A stretch of 64,000 nucleotides of DNA, from contig OY969553.1 of the NCBI GenBank assembly GCA_963700925.1, positions 4,526,001-4,590,000 of the forward strand. The letters run 5' to 3'. Each line of letters opens with the position of its first letter. The first letter of the stretch is position 1. This document shows, in pieces, positions 18,601-26,886 of the stretch. Below the pieces are notes generated by a model that was not told the DNA's origin, ran no database searches, and was given only the letters and a program-made list of their open reading frames with translations. Made by a program: the position numbers and the translations under genes. The stretch comes from CAWJMD01 sp963700925 (GTDB taxonomy: Bacteria > Actinomycetota > Actinomycetes > Actinomycetales > CAWJMD01).

Positions 18601-18777
18601 GTGGCCGGCAGCTTGCCCGGGCACGAGATCGAGCACCCGATGGCCATCGTCATCATCGGTGGTCTGATCACCGCGACGCTGCTGAACCTGTTCGTCCTGC
18701 CGGCTCTGTACCTGCGGTTCGGGCGCAGCCGCAAGGGTCGTGCAGCGTCGAGCCCTCCCGTGGAGGCTGTCGCCTGA
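15640..18777 (+). CDS. RND efflux permease, heavy-metal-efflux (CusA/CzcA) type, canonical copy
   Basis: 1045 residues, similar to the first permease throughout. The HME signature (VDVFPEFAPPRVEIQT, NEVEQLITVPIE) is intact. The fourth-span relay is VVVDDAIIDVENIVRRLR, keeping the Asp and the Glu-Asn of CzcA although the earlier Asp of DFG is Ala. The second-half motif IAARNGILMISHFQRLER is also canonical. GTG 15640 has GAGGG nine bases upstream; ATG 15643 is an alternative. Together with the divergent copy it could form a mixed trimer like MdtBC. Convergent with a two-component system 46 bases away that may control the operon. Metal specificity cannot be read from sequence. Confidence 0.88.
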   Translation: MMRRVVTQSLHFRWLVAFVAAGILALGLADIPSTKVDVFPEFAPPRVEIQTIALGNSSNEVEQLITVPIEEQLGGIEGLTEMRSKSVAQLSSILLIFEPGIDELKARQLVAERISQITATLPTWASPPFMMPALSSTSRIMKIGMSSDSVSMIDMSTIAYWKVRSRLLRVPGVAQVAIWGERLPQRHVQVDPALLAEYDIPLQQVMDASADALDAGLLRYSDGAVVGTGGFVEADGQQLSVRHVQPITGAEELAQVPLAERDGKVLRLDDVGDVIVDSGPIWGDAVINDGQGLMLVVQKYRGANTMEVTRGVEQALEEMQPGLTDIEVDSTLFRPATFIEQSLDNLTRALFIGILLVIAIIIAFLFEWRTAFISLLAIPLSLVAAVLVLDYTGATINVMVLAGLVVAIGVVVDDAIIDVENIVRRLRQARSQGSTRSTFMIVLEASVEVRTAITYATIINVVAVVPVLFLEGLSGSFFRPLVLSYALAVLVSMVVALTLTPALCLMLLSRGRLVHRESPLLTLLKRGYRAVLVPLVAKPQPAIAAVMTVALAGLIVAPTLGSQLLPNFKERDFLMHWLSQPGTSAPEEYRVSVSACVDLQEIPGVRNCGSHIGQALLADEVYGVDFGENWISVDPEVDYDDTLASVQHTVDEYPGLYRDVQTYLRERIKEVLTGTSESIVVRIYGPDLATLREKAHEIEDEIGDVEGVIDVHASFQTDIPHVEVEPDLAAARLHGLTPGDIRRQASTLIASEEVSDIYAGGRAYDVHVTSIPAARESVTDVENLQIDTPDGNRVLLKDVADIRLAPTPNAIEREGQSRRIDVGANVSDRDLASVVSDVEEALEDVEFPTAYHAEVLGESTELNAAQGRLGLLGAAALVVILLMLQAAFGSFRLTLLVALLLPMALVGGILAVWLGGGVLSLGSLVGFLAIFGIAARNGILMISHFQRLEREEGMPFGANLVITGAMERLAPILMTACATGLALVPLAVAGSLPGHEIEHPMAIVIIGGLITATLLNLFVLPALYLRFGRSRKGRAASSPPVEAVA

Positions 18778-18791
18778 CGGGCTGTCCCGTC
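18776..18791. terminator. Short hairpin at the RND operon end
   Basis: GACGGG and CCCGTC pair perfectly across a 4-base loop, starting in the stop codon of the permease. It lies between convergent genes. There is no T tract, so terminator function is uncertain. Confidence 0.3.
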
Positions 18792-18823
18792 CGGTGAAAA
18801 CCCGTCCCGTGATGCCCGTCCCG

Positions 18824-19489
18824 TTACAAGAAATGCCGTTGCACGAGACCGCTCTCGTACGACAGCACGACCAGCTGGACGCGGTCGGCCACCCCCAGCT
18901 TCATCAGCAGGTGGCTCACGTGGCTCTTGACGCTGCTCACCGCCAGGTTGAGGTCGTGACCGATGTCGGCATTGGACCTGCCCTTCGCCACGAGCATCAG
19001 CACGCTCAGCTCCCGCGGGGTGAGGCTCGTCACCAACGCCTCGTCGGGGGCCTCGAACGAGGGCAGTCGGTGGGCGTAGCGGTCCAGGAGACGTCGGGTG
19101 ACGGTGGGCGACAGAAGGGCCTGCCCCGCGGAGACCACGTGGACGGCGTGCGTCAGTTCCTCCGGGGTCGCGTCCTTCAAGAGGAATCCGCTCGCGCCGG
19201 CCCGGAGTGCCTCGACGATGGACTCGTCCACCTCGAACGTCGTCAAAACCAGGATCTTGCACAGCGGCTGTTCGAGCCTGAGCCGCCTCGTCGCGGCGAC
19301 GCCGTCGAGGACGGGCATCCGGATGTCCATCACGACCACGTCGGGGGTCAGGCGCCGGGCCAGAGCGACGGCCTCAGCACCGTTCCTGGCCTCGCCCACC
19401 ACCTCGAAGGCCTCGACCGCGGTCAGGCACGTCCGGAGCGCGGAGCGCATCAGGGCCTGGTCGTCGGCGACCAGGATCCTGATGGTCAT
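18824..19489 (-). CDS. LuxR/NarL-family response regulator
   Basis: 221 residues. The receiver domain has DD at 9-10, the phosphoacceptor D55 in VVVMDIRMP, and the conserved Thr and Lys (LTTFE, LLKDATPEEL). The C-terminal LuxR helix-turn-helix covers about 150-212 (LTPRELSVLMLVAKGRSNADIG, then SSVKSHVSHLLMKLG). It overlaps the upstream sensor kinase by four bases (ATGA). Its target genes are not visible in the sequence; the convergent RND operon is a candidate by position only. Confidence 0.9.
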   Translation of the reverse strand: MTIRILVADDQALMRSALRTCLTAVEAFEVVGEARNGAEAVALARRLTPDVVVMDIRMPVLDGVAATRRLRLEQPLCKILVLTTFEVDESIVEALRAGASGFLLKDATPEELTHAVHVVSAGQALLSPTVTRRLLDRYAHRLPSFEAPDEALVTSLTPRELSVLMLVAKGRSNADIGHDLNLAVSSVKSHVSHLLMKLGVADRVQLVVLSYESGLVQRHFL

Positions 19490-20700
19490 GGCGTTTCGTC
19501 CTCTACCGGGAACCGGGCAGACACCCGGTAGCCGCTCTCAACCGGCCCGGCGACGAGGTCCCCACCCACCAGGTTGCTGCGCTGTTGCATGCCTCGTAGC
19601 CCTCGACCCGGCACGCCACCGTTCCTCGCGCGCCCGTCGTCGTGAACGTCCACGGCCACGCTCGTCGGCTCGAACCGGATCCGGACGGTGGCGCGCGCCG
19701 CACCCGAGTGCTTCAGGCTGTTGGTCAGCGACTCCTGCACCATCCGGTATGCGGCCAGGTCCACCCCGGCCGGCAGCGTTCGGGGGGTGCCGTCGACGGT
19801 CACCTCGACCGGCAGGCCGGCGCCCTCGATGTGCTCAGCCAGGCTGGCCAGACCGTCGGCAGAAAACAACGGGACGCGCGCGGCCGCTCCCTCGTCGAGC
19901 TCGCGCATCAGGTCTCGCATCTCGGCGAGCGCCGCGCGCCCCGTGCCCTCGATCTCACGAAGGGCCCTGCGCGCGTGGTCGGGCTGTTCGTGTGCGACGA
20001 CCGACGCGGCGCTGGCCGTCGCTACCATCACGCCCACGCTGTGCCCGACGATGTCGTGCAGCTCACGGGAGATGCGGTCCTTCTCGTCCCTGACCGCCCT
20101 GAGAGTTCGGGCCTCCTGCTGCTCGGTCAGAAGCCGGACATTCTCCTGGGCGATCTCCGTCTGTCGCATCCCCACCTTGACGAAGTAACCCACCACCCAG
20201 GCGGCAAGGAGGGCGAGCAGGTAGGCCACGAGCTTGTCGTCGTCGACTGACGTGTAGTGGAGGACCTGGCCAGCCACGATGCTGAGTCCGGTCAGCCCTG
20301 CGGCGCAGGCGGAAAGGATGGTCGAGAATCTGATGGCGACGAAGTAGAGGACGAGGAGTTCGGCGACGGGCAGCGGCGGCGGAGCGTACCCCAAGGCGTG
20401 GACGGCGAAGAACGCGGAGTCGACCAAGACCACGGCGAAGACAGGGTGCGCCCGCACCATGAGCAGGCTCGCTGACCCGGCGAGAACGAGGACCACGCCT
20501 TGAGCGTCGACTGGCCGGAACGGTACGGGCGAGTCGTCGTCCCCGATGCCGAGAGGACTTATCCGGCCGTCGAGGCTCGCCAGCGCGAGGGCTGCGGACA
20601 GCACAGCTAGGAGGGCATCGACGTGCTTGGCACCCCAGCGGCGCTCAGCGCGGGCTCGGACACGCCGCCGCAGAGGTTGGACCACTTCGCGCAGAGCCAT
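19486..20700 (-). CDS. Sensor histidine kinase, HisKA_3 type
   Basis: 404 residues. An N-terminal block of about five or six membrane spans (about 28-172) has no large outer loop, so it probably senses a membrane signal. Then comes a short coiled coil and the HisKA_3 dimerisation domain with H215 in DRISRELHDIVGH, and a GHKL ATPase with the N box SLTNSLKHS and G boxes DDGRA and GRGLRGMQQR. This is the DesK/NarX-like pattern that pairs with LuxR-type regulators such as the gene overlapping it. Confidence 0.9.
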   Translation of the reverse strand: MALREVVQPLRRRVRARAERRWGAKHVDALLAVLSAALALASLDGRISPLGIGDDDSPVPFRPVDAQGVVLVLAGSASLLMVRAHPVFAVVLVDSAFFAVHALGYAPPPLPVAELLVLYFVAIRFSTILSACAAGLTGLSIVAGQVLHYTSVDDDKLVAYLLALLAAWVVGYFVKVGMRQTEIAQENVRLLTEQQEARTLRAVRDEKDRISRELHDIVGHSVGVMVATASAASVVAHEQPDHARRALREIEGTGRAALAEMRDLMRELDEGAAARVPLFSADGLASLAEHIEGAGLPVEVTVDGTPRTLPAGVDLAAYRMVQESLTNSLKHSGAARATVRIRFEPTSVAVDVHDDGRARNGGVPGRGLRGMQQRSNLVGGDLVAGPVESGYRVSARFPVEDETP

Positions 20701-20708
20701 GAGGCGGC

Positions 20709-23700
20709 CTAACGCGGCACGACGTTGTTGGACCGAAGGGACGCAACGCTCGGACCCACCGCGTTGATCGCGACCACCTCGAAGCGGTAGTTCCCCGCTT
20801 GTGCGGCGGTGAAGGTGAACTGCCGCAACCTCACCGAGGCGCCGAGCACCGGCGAGTCAGTCCGGCTCAGGACGGTGGCGTTCGCCGCCGACGAGCTCAT
20901 TCTCAGCGCCGTGACGCGGTAGCCCGTGATTGCGGATCCGCCGGTGCTGCTCGGTGGCGTCCATCGGGCGATGGCGGTCAGCGCCCCACCGGCGGCTCCG
21001 ACGGTGGCGTTGCCGATGACCGGCCGACCGGGCACGGTCGCAGTCGTGGGTGTCACCGCCGCAGAGAATGCCGAGTAGGACCCTGTCCCGACCGAGTTGC
21101 GGGCCCGCACCTGGAAGCGGTAAGCCGTGCCGTTCGTCAGGCCCGTGACCACGAGGCTGGTGGCGGTTGCCACCGCTGGGCGCAGTGCGCCCACTTGCAC
21201 GTTGCTCGGGTTCACCACCCGCACCTCGTAGCCGTTCACGGCGGCTCCGCCGTCGTCGAGCGGCGCCGCCCACCGCACGGTCGCCGACACATTGCCTGGT
21301 GAGGCTGTCCCGATGAGGGGGGCGTCCGGTGCAGTGATCACGGTCCCGCCGGCGTTCGGGGCGCCAGGCGTTCCACCTGCAGCCTGAGACGCTGCCCAGT
21401 TCGCACCGTCGTTGTTGTCGGTCGCCGGGTTTGTCAGCTCGAGGGACGGACCTGCTGTCACCTGAGGCCAGCCAGCTCCTCCGTAGGTCACCGTGTCGGC
21501 GGTCGACCCGTCCGGCCGTCGCAGCGTCAGCGTCTCCGACGCCGCGAGGTCGCCGGTGTAGGTGCCACCCACGAAGACACGAGCGCCGTACGCAAGGCGG
21601 AACGCAGGGTCGTTCGCAACGAAGGTCATTCTCCTGCCCGGCAAGATCACGGTGCCCGGCTGAATGTTCAGTGTCACGCCGTCTGCGATCGACCAACCTG
21701 ACAGGTCGACGGCCTCCGTGGTCGAGGGGTTGTGCAGCTCGAGGAACTCGGACGTGTTGCCCCCGACCGGCGAGTGCTGGATCTCGTTGATGATGATGTT
21801 CGGGGCCGCAGACTGGTTGCCGGGCACCCGTGAGTCGTTGGCGAAGGCGTTGCGACGGGCTGTGATCGCGTTGAAGAGAGCAGTCCGCTGGTTGGCATAC
21901 GTGACGGTGCCGCCGCGTGGCCACCGCGCGTAGTCGAGTGTTGCCTCCGGCTGTGCCGGTGCGATCTGCGCGTCGTAGAGCGCCTCGAGGCGTCCCGGCG
22001 CCAAGATGTCGTTCACCTGGGTGCGCAGCCGGCGGAAGTACATCTCCCGCCACTCGGGCACAGCGAGGATCGCCCGCATCAGCTCGCTCGTCTGGTCCTG
22101 CGGCTCGGCCGGTGTCACAAAGGGGCTGTTGACGCTGCAGCACCCATTGCCGAACGTGTGGTCGAGGTCCCAAGGAATGATCTCCCAGCGACCGGTGCCG
22201 GAGTCTTGGATGAGATAGAAGTTCTTGCTGATGGAGTCGACGTGCTGCACGATCGCCGTCGTGGCCGCGTAGTTGATCATCTCCGGAATGTCGGCACTGG
22301 CGAGTAAATGGTCGCGCTGAGATGCACCGGTGAGATCCACACCGTTCAGGAATGCCTCGATATCGGTGAAGTCCCCGTCGGCAGGCTCCTTCTTCTCAAA
22401 CCGGTACTCGACGAGCGGGCGCGTCGCGTCAAACGCACCGTGGCCCGCCTTGAAGACCTCGTCGTCCGAGTAGCCCTCACGGTCACGCCAGGTTCCGTCG
22501 TACAGGTCCAAGTACTTGTAGAGGCCCTGGAAGGCCGCGTTCCGCTGGGTCCTGACCGGGAAAGTCTGCGTCCTGGGCATTCCTGCGCGGAGGTACGCGT
22601 CAAACGCCAGGGCGGGCCGGCCGAACGAACCATCGCTGAAGTCGGACTGCATGGCGAACTCGTCCACTGCCTCGACCATTCCAGGCAGAGCGGCCAGCGT
22701 ATGGTTCTTCGGCATCTCGATCTTCCAGCTGGGCTTCGTCGAGGTCTGAGTGCTCTCGCCCCGGATGCTGACCGCGATGTTGTCGTAGACGATCCCGCCG
22801 GCCGCGAGCACTGCCGGGCGAATGATGTCGGCAGTCGGGTTCGCGACAATGGCGTTGTAGTCCGCGTCGGCGATGAACCACTCCAACACCGGGACGGCGC
22901 TGGTGACGCCGCTCTGCGCCACGACACCCATCCGTGGACTCGAGTCGTCGACCCGCGGCAAGAAGCTCGCCCGCGCCGCGTTCGACGCCCGCACGCGGTA
23001 CCGGATCAGGTGCCCCGCGGCAGCACCCGGGATCGTAGCCGTGTAGTTGTCGCCCCCGGTCGAGGTCATGGCGATGCCAGCCTGCTCGGAGGCGTGATCC
23101 CGGGTCACGAGCAGCATTGGACTACCGGTTTGACCCGTAACAGTTGCGGTCACCGTGACTGCCTGGTTCGCGGCGAGCACAGTCGGGGTGGCGACCACGT
23201 TCGTGATACGAGGCCCCAGCCCGTTGCCAGCTACGGAGTTGACGGTGCCTGCAGTGTGGCCGGCAGCGGCCGTCGACGACGCCCAGTTGAGGTAGTCGTT
23301 GTTCTCGATCGAGGGGTCGATGAGCTCGAGCGACTTGCCGCCCTCGTCCGCCGTGATCGGCCACGGGGAAAAGTCGTCGTAGGTGACGGTGTCGATCACA
23401 GCCGCCGACGCATCCCTCAGCGTGACCGCCTCGCCGCCGTTGGACAGGGTCCCGCTCGTGTACACCGCGGCCGGGGCGACACCGTAGGTCGCCTGGAACT
23501 GTGCAGCGTTCTGCGCCACCACGAACCTGCCACCAGCGGCGATCGATGCCCCTGCCGGCAGCACCAGCGTGATCCCGCCGAACGACCACCCGGACAGGTC
23601 CACTGGCGTGCTGCCGCGGTTGGCCAGCTCGAGGAACTCGTCACCGTCCAGCTCGGAGATCGGGCCGTACATGATCTCGCTGATGACCACGTCGGTGGCA

Positions 23701-23840
23701 TCCGCGGAGGCGGAGGTCGCCGACAGGAGGCTGGCGCCCACGCCCAGAAGGGCGACCGCTGTGATCGGTGGTCCGATGCGCCTGTGGTGTGCTCCAGAAC
23801 CTGGGGAATCGCGGTGTCCGAAAATCGATGTACGCACCAT
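20709..23840 (-). CDS. Secreted multidomain protein: lamin-tail, CotH, lamin-tail, two FnIII domains
   Basis: 1043 residues. A long signal peptide ends near residue 47 (SATSASA). Domain order: lamin-tail domain (about 46-185, VVISEIMYGP...DEFLELANRGSTPVDLSGW), a beta-sandwich spacer (about 210-290), a CotH domain (about 305-650, including SIRGESTQTSTKPSWKIEM, YKYLDLYDG and the metal-site-like WEIIPWDLDHTFG), a second lamin-tail domain (about 670-790), then two fibronectin III domains (about 830-1040). CotH proteins are atypical secreted kinases that phosphorylate surface proteins. ATG at 23840 has AGGAG four bases upstream. No sortase motif or membrane anchor is seen. Confidence 0.85.
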   Translation of the reverse strand: MVRTSIFGHRDSPGSGAHHRRIGPPITAVALLGVGASLLSATSASADATDVVISEIMYGPISELDGDEFLELANRGSTPVDLSGWSFGGITLVLPAGASIAAGGRFVVAQNAAQFQATYGVAPAAVYTSGTLSNGGEAVTLRDASAAVIDTVTYDDFSPWPITADEGGKSLELIDPSIENNDYLNWASSTAAAGHTAGTVNSVAGNGLGPRITNVVATPTVLAANQAVTVTATVTGQTGSPMLLVTRDHASEQAGIAMTSTGGDNYTATIPGAAAGHLIRYRVRASNAARASFLPRVDDSSPRMGVVAQSGVTSAVPVLEWFIADADYNAIVANPTADIIRPAVLAAGGIVYDNIAVSIRGESTQTSTKPSWKIEMPKNHTLAALPGMVEAVDEFAMQSDFSDGSFGRPALAFDAYLRAGMPRTQTFPVRTQRNAAFQGLYKYLDLYDGTWRDREGYSDDEVFKAGHGAFDATRPLVEYRFEKKEPADGDFTDIEAFLNGVDLTGASQRDHLLASADIPEMINYAATTAIVQHVDSISKNFYLIQDSGTGRWEIIPWDLDHTFGNGCCSVNSPFVTPAEPQDQTSELMRAILAVPEWREMYFRRLRTQVNDILAPGRLEALYDAQIAPAQPEATLDYARWPRGGTVTYANQRTALFNAITARRNAFANDSRVPGNQSAAPNIIINEIQHSPVGGNTSEFLELHNPSTTEAVDLSGWSIADGVTLNIQPGTVILPGRRMTFVANDPAFRLAYGARVFVGGTYTGDLAASETLTLRRPDGSTADTVTYGGAGWPQVTAGPSLELTNPATDNNDGANWAASQAAGGTPGAPNAGGTVITAPDAPLIGTASPGNVSATVRWAAPLDDGGAAVNGYEVRVVNPSNVQVGALRPAVATATSLVVTGLTNGTAYRFQVRARNSVGTGSYSAFSAAVTPTTATVPGRPVIGNATVGAAGGALTAIARWTPPSSTGGSAITGYRVTALRMSSSAANATVLSRTDSPVLGASVRLRQFTFTAAQAGNYRFEVVAINAVGPSVASLRSNNVVPR

Positions 23841-24112
23841 TGCGACTCCTTGGTCAGCCTTGTGCTGTCAGGCGGACCGTAGCCCAGAAAGGGTGACGAG
23901 GTGGGTGCTTTCGTTACGTGGAGTCGCCGCAGTCGCCATTTCTGCCTCGAATGGCCTAGTACCACTGACCCTTACGGTATTGGATGGCAGTATCGGAGGC
24001 TATACGCGGATATACATGCTCTTCGAATGGGTACGGCTAGGGCGGGGCTGGCCGACAGGAGCCGTCTCGGCGGCACTCGCTCCTCACGAATCCTGGCTTC
24101 CTCAAAGATAGA
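23841..24112. other. Gene-free stretch upstream of the CotH gene
   Basis: 272 bases between the CotH start and the hairpin at the island edge. It must hold the CotH promoter on the minus strand, but no convincing element stands out. The short open frames seen here lack ribosome sites and known features. Confidence 0.4.
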
Positions 24113-24161
24113 TGAACGGCGAAGGGACCCGGCAAACGGTGCCGGGTCCCTTCGCCGTTCA
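24113..24161 (-). terminator. Perfect 22-bp-stem hairpin, probable original tRNA-Pro terminator
   Basis: Arms 24113-24134 and 24140-24161 are fully complementary around a 5-base loop. It lies six bases beyond the tRNA-Pro 3' fragment, on the side where a minus-strand tRNA transcript would end. It was most likely the terminator of tRNA-Pro before the island separated the two. Confidence 0.75.
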
Positions 24162-24166
24162 TTTAC

Positions 24167-24209
24167 GTCGGGCTGACAGGATTTGAACCTGCGACCCCTT
24201 GACCCCCAG
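24167..24209 (-). repeat. Island attachment site, left copy (tRNA-Pro 3' fragment)
   Basis: 43 bases identical to 39095-39137. They comprise the 3' half of tRNA-Pro: the anticodon region, the T arm and the acceptor 3' strand. The 5' half of the tRNA is missing here. This is the structure left by site-specific integration into a tRNA 3' end. Confidence 0.9.
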
Positions 24210-24914
24210 GACGCGGGACCGAAACGAGCACGCTCACGAGCGCACGCCATACCTGCCAGCGGTGAGGCCACAGCCGCTCATCGTGAGCAGCCGTGCGCGA
24301 CGTGAGGTCCCAAATAGCTCCCAGCCCCCCTTCGCGCGCTGACTTGACCGCTAGCTTTCGCGCGAGGAGTCAAGCCTGTGTGAGGGCGCACGCATGTGTC
24401 CGAGCGCCGGATGGCGTTCGGCTTGGGGTCACGATGACTTGGTGTGGTTGAGGGATCGGAACTTGGGGCCGCAGCTCGGCAGGCTGATCAGACGCGGTCG
24501 GTGCCGCAGGCTTTCTTGTGCGCCGTGGAAAGCGGCCCAGCCCGGGACGGGCGGCAAGCTAGGTTCCGCCGTCATGCCCGGGCGGAAGCGGCGCGCCCGG
24601 CCAGGCGTGGCGCGCGCAGGCCTCGCGGGGCCGCGAGGTGCGAGCCGTCCGCTTGGGACTGTCCGACCAGCTGCCCTGCCCCACCACGCTCAAGCCGCGG
24701 GCGGCGCGCGTGGTGCTGTCCGTGATCGTCGCTGCGCTCCGCGAGCCGCTCGAGGCGTGGAAAAGACCTCCCGCCAACCGAGAGGGCGAGGATCGGGTGC
24801 TGGCCGGCAGCGGGCGAGCGTCAGAACGCGCCGCACGAACGCAGCGGGGCGACACTGCCGTCGGCGACGACCTCGCGGTCCGCACGAACCGCGGCCCGGA
24901 AAAGGAAGGAAGCC
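24210..24914. other. Left end of the island without a recognisable gene
   Basis: About 700 very GC-rich bases. Open frames on both strands give arginine- and proline-rich translations typical of non-coding GC-rich DNA. Integrases usually lie here next to the attachment site, but none is present. Confidence 0.5.
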
Positions 24915-25352
24915 ATGACCACCGACAACGAGCACACCCGACCCCACGACGTCGACGACCTCACCGTGGAGGCACTGGGCAACATCTCCGAGGCGCTAGA
25001 GGCGGTCGAGATGGCCCGCGGCCACCTCTACACGTTCCACCGGCTCTCCGGCACCGCAGACTTCACGCTCGGTAAGGGTGTGCAGCAGCTCCGCGAGGCC
25101 GGCCACACCGAGCTTGCCGACAGGTTCGTGAAGGATCTGGTCGGCCGGAACGTGCTCGAAGGACGCTGGACGTTCCAGATCGTCGAGGAGTACGACGACG
25201 GCTACTACGCGCTCTTCAAGGCGCTCGAGCGGGAGGCCCGCGAGGCGCTCGTCGCGGGTCGGCGCCACCTCTACGAGGCCGAGCTGAAGGAGGACCGGCG
25301 TACCGACGACGGGCGGCCGGGGCACGAGGCGAGCCCGGACTCCAGATCTTGA
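24915..25352 (+). CDS. Conserved-looking soluble protein, unknown function
   Basis: 145 residues, ATG at 24915 with GGAAGGA upstream at good spacing. The translation is acidic and helical, with balanced composition: EALGNISEALEAVEMARGHLYTFHRL, a GKGVQQLREAGHTELA helix, then RNVLEGRWTFQIVEEYDDGYY and a Lys/Glu-rich tail. It has no membrane span or known motif. Codon use and ribosome site support a real gene. It is the first intact gene inside the left edge of the island. Confidence 0.65.
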   Translation: MTTDNEHTRPHDVDDLTVEALGNISEALEAVEMARGHLYTFHRLSGTADFTLGKGVQQLREAGHTELADRFVKDLVGRNVLEGRWTFQIVEEYDDGYYALFKALEREAREALVAGRRHLYEAELKEDRRTDDGRPGHEASPDSRS

Positions 25353-25441
25353 ACCTCGATGGGTCAGGGGCAGGAGTCTCTGGTTGCTGAGGACCGGGGT
25401 CGGGCGATGCTTCACCGCTCTGCTGTGCTGCGCTCGGTCAA

Positions 25442-25699
25442 GTGGCCGAACCCTGGTGCGGGCCTCGGTTGCACGACCCCGACACACTGCGGCATGCATG
25501 TTGCAGGCCCGGGGAAGAGACCCCAGGGACGGTCCAGGCGTGGATGGGTCACGAGTGGATCGCGACCACGAACCGCTATCTCCATTTCCTCGGTACCGGA
25601 GCCGATGTCACCGCACTGGACAAGCTCAACCGAGGCACGTCTAACGGCTCGGGGACCGTGAGGCCCGGGAGGCCCGTGAGGTCCGTGAGGCCTGACTGA
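25442..25699 (+). pseudogene. Tyrosine recombinase (phage integrase) C-terminal remnant
   Basis: The translation retains only the last catalytic segment of a tyrosine recombinase: VQAWMGHEWIATTNRYLHFLG, containing the late His (GH) and the nucleophile Tyr (RYLH), then a LDKLNR tail. The preceding H-x-x-R box is degraded (HDPDTLRHA), and the core-binding domain and first Arg are missing. It is probably what remains of the island's own integrase, about 1.2 kb from the left attachment site. Confidence 0.65.
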
Positions 25700-25845
25700 C
25701 CATGCGGAAACTCGCCTGGTGTTCTGCTATTCGGCAGGGCAGACGGGGTTTCGATGTGGTGGAGTCGGAGGGTGTCTGAGTTCATGGCATAGGGGACAGA
25801 TGACAGGCGACACCTGAGTCTCGAGGTCGGCGACAGTCCGTTGCC

Positions 25846-26659
25846 ATGTCGAAGGCCCGGGTCGCTGTCCTCAAGAAGGTCACTACCGAGGAACTCACCG
25901 TCACCGCTGCCGCCGCCACGTACGGCTACAGCCGAAAGCACCTACATCGAATCCTCGCCCGCTACCGCGCAGAAGGCCTCGACGCCGTCCGAACCCCGAT
26001 CCCGACGCCCCCTCACCAACAGCCCCCACACCCTCGAGGTCCCCGAACGCGTCATCGAACTACGGCTCTGGCTGGTCAAGGAAGGCCTCGACGCCGGCCC
26101 GATCACCATCGCCTGGCACCTTGAACAGGAAGGCCAGACCGCCCGCGACCTCCAACATCCGCCGCATCCTGCTCACCCAAGACCTCATCCAGTCCGAGCC
26201 ACCCTGTTCGCCGCCCTGGAGGTGGCCACCGGCAAGGTCACCGACGCCTCCTTCGACCGGCACCGCCACCAAGAGTTCCTGCGGTTCCTCAAACAGGTCG
26301 CCAAGGCCTACCCCCGCCAACCGCTGCACGTCGTGGCGGACAACTACGCCGCCCACAAGCACCCCGCCGTCAAGGCCTGGCTGGTCAAGAACCCGCGCAT
26401 CACCATGCACTTCACCCCGACCTCCGGCTCCTGGATGAACCTGGTCGAGGTCTTCTTCGGCATCCTCACCCGACAACCGATCCGCCGCGGCACCTTCACC
26501 AGCGTCACCGACCTCGAAACCGCGATCGGCACCTACATCGACGCCTGGAACGAACGCTGCGAACCCTTCCGCTGGGTCAAAGACGCCGACACCATCCTCG
26601 CCAAGGCCGTCCACCCCGAGAACCGCAACACCAACACCACGTCAGTTACACGCCGCTAG
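25846..26659 (+). mobile_element. Hybrid transposase remnant: IS481-like head, IS630-like tail
   Basis: Starting at ATG 25846, the first 50 residues are an IS481-type helix-turn-helix (SKARVAVLKK, AATYGYSRKHLHRIL). A shift near 25990 leads to VIELRLWLVKEGLDAGPITIAWHL, again IS481-like, and a second shift near 26140 to SNIRRILLTQDLI. From about 26190 the frame becomes the C-terminal half of an IS630 transposase: TLFAALEVATGKV, VVADNYAAHKHPAV, then FTPTSGSWMNLVEVFFG with the last catalytic Glu. The zinc- or catalytic-domain start of either family is missing. It is probably two elements joined by deletion, and it is inactive. Confidence 0.65.
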
Positions 26660-26886
26660 ATCCGCTCGGGAGCCGGACATATGCCGGGTCTCCCCGTTTC
26701 AACGGGGCGCCACGGCTTCTGGCCCCGGGATGCCCTCGAAATGGAGTTTGCTCATTCGCTCGTGCTACCGAAGCCCCAACGCGGCAGTACGCTCAGATGA
26801 CCATTATGCGATGCCGGCGTGCATCACGCGCGAGCCACTACTGGCCCGGAGCTCGACACACCTTCCAGCGGAGAGCGGATGACGAG

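Noticed and set aside
15472..18636. 1054-codon minus-strand open frame opposite the second permease
   Set aside because: His/Asp/Gly-rich antisense shadow of a conserved permease; no ribosome site or domain.
24394..24918. Open frames at the left end of the island considered as genes
   Set aside because: Arg-rich composition, no ribosome site, no recognisable motif.
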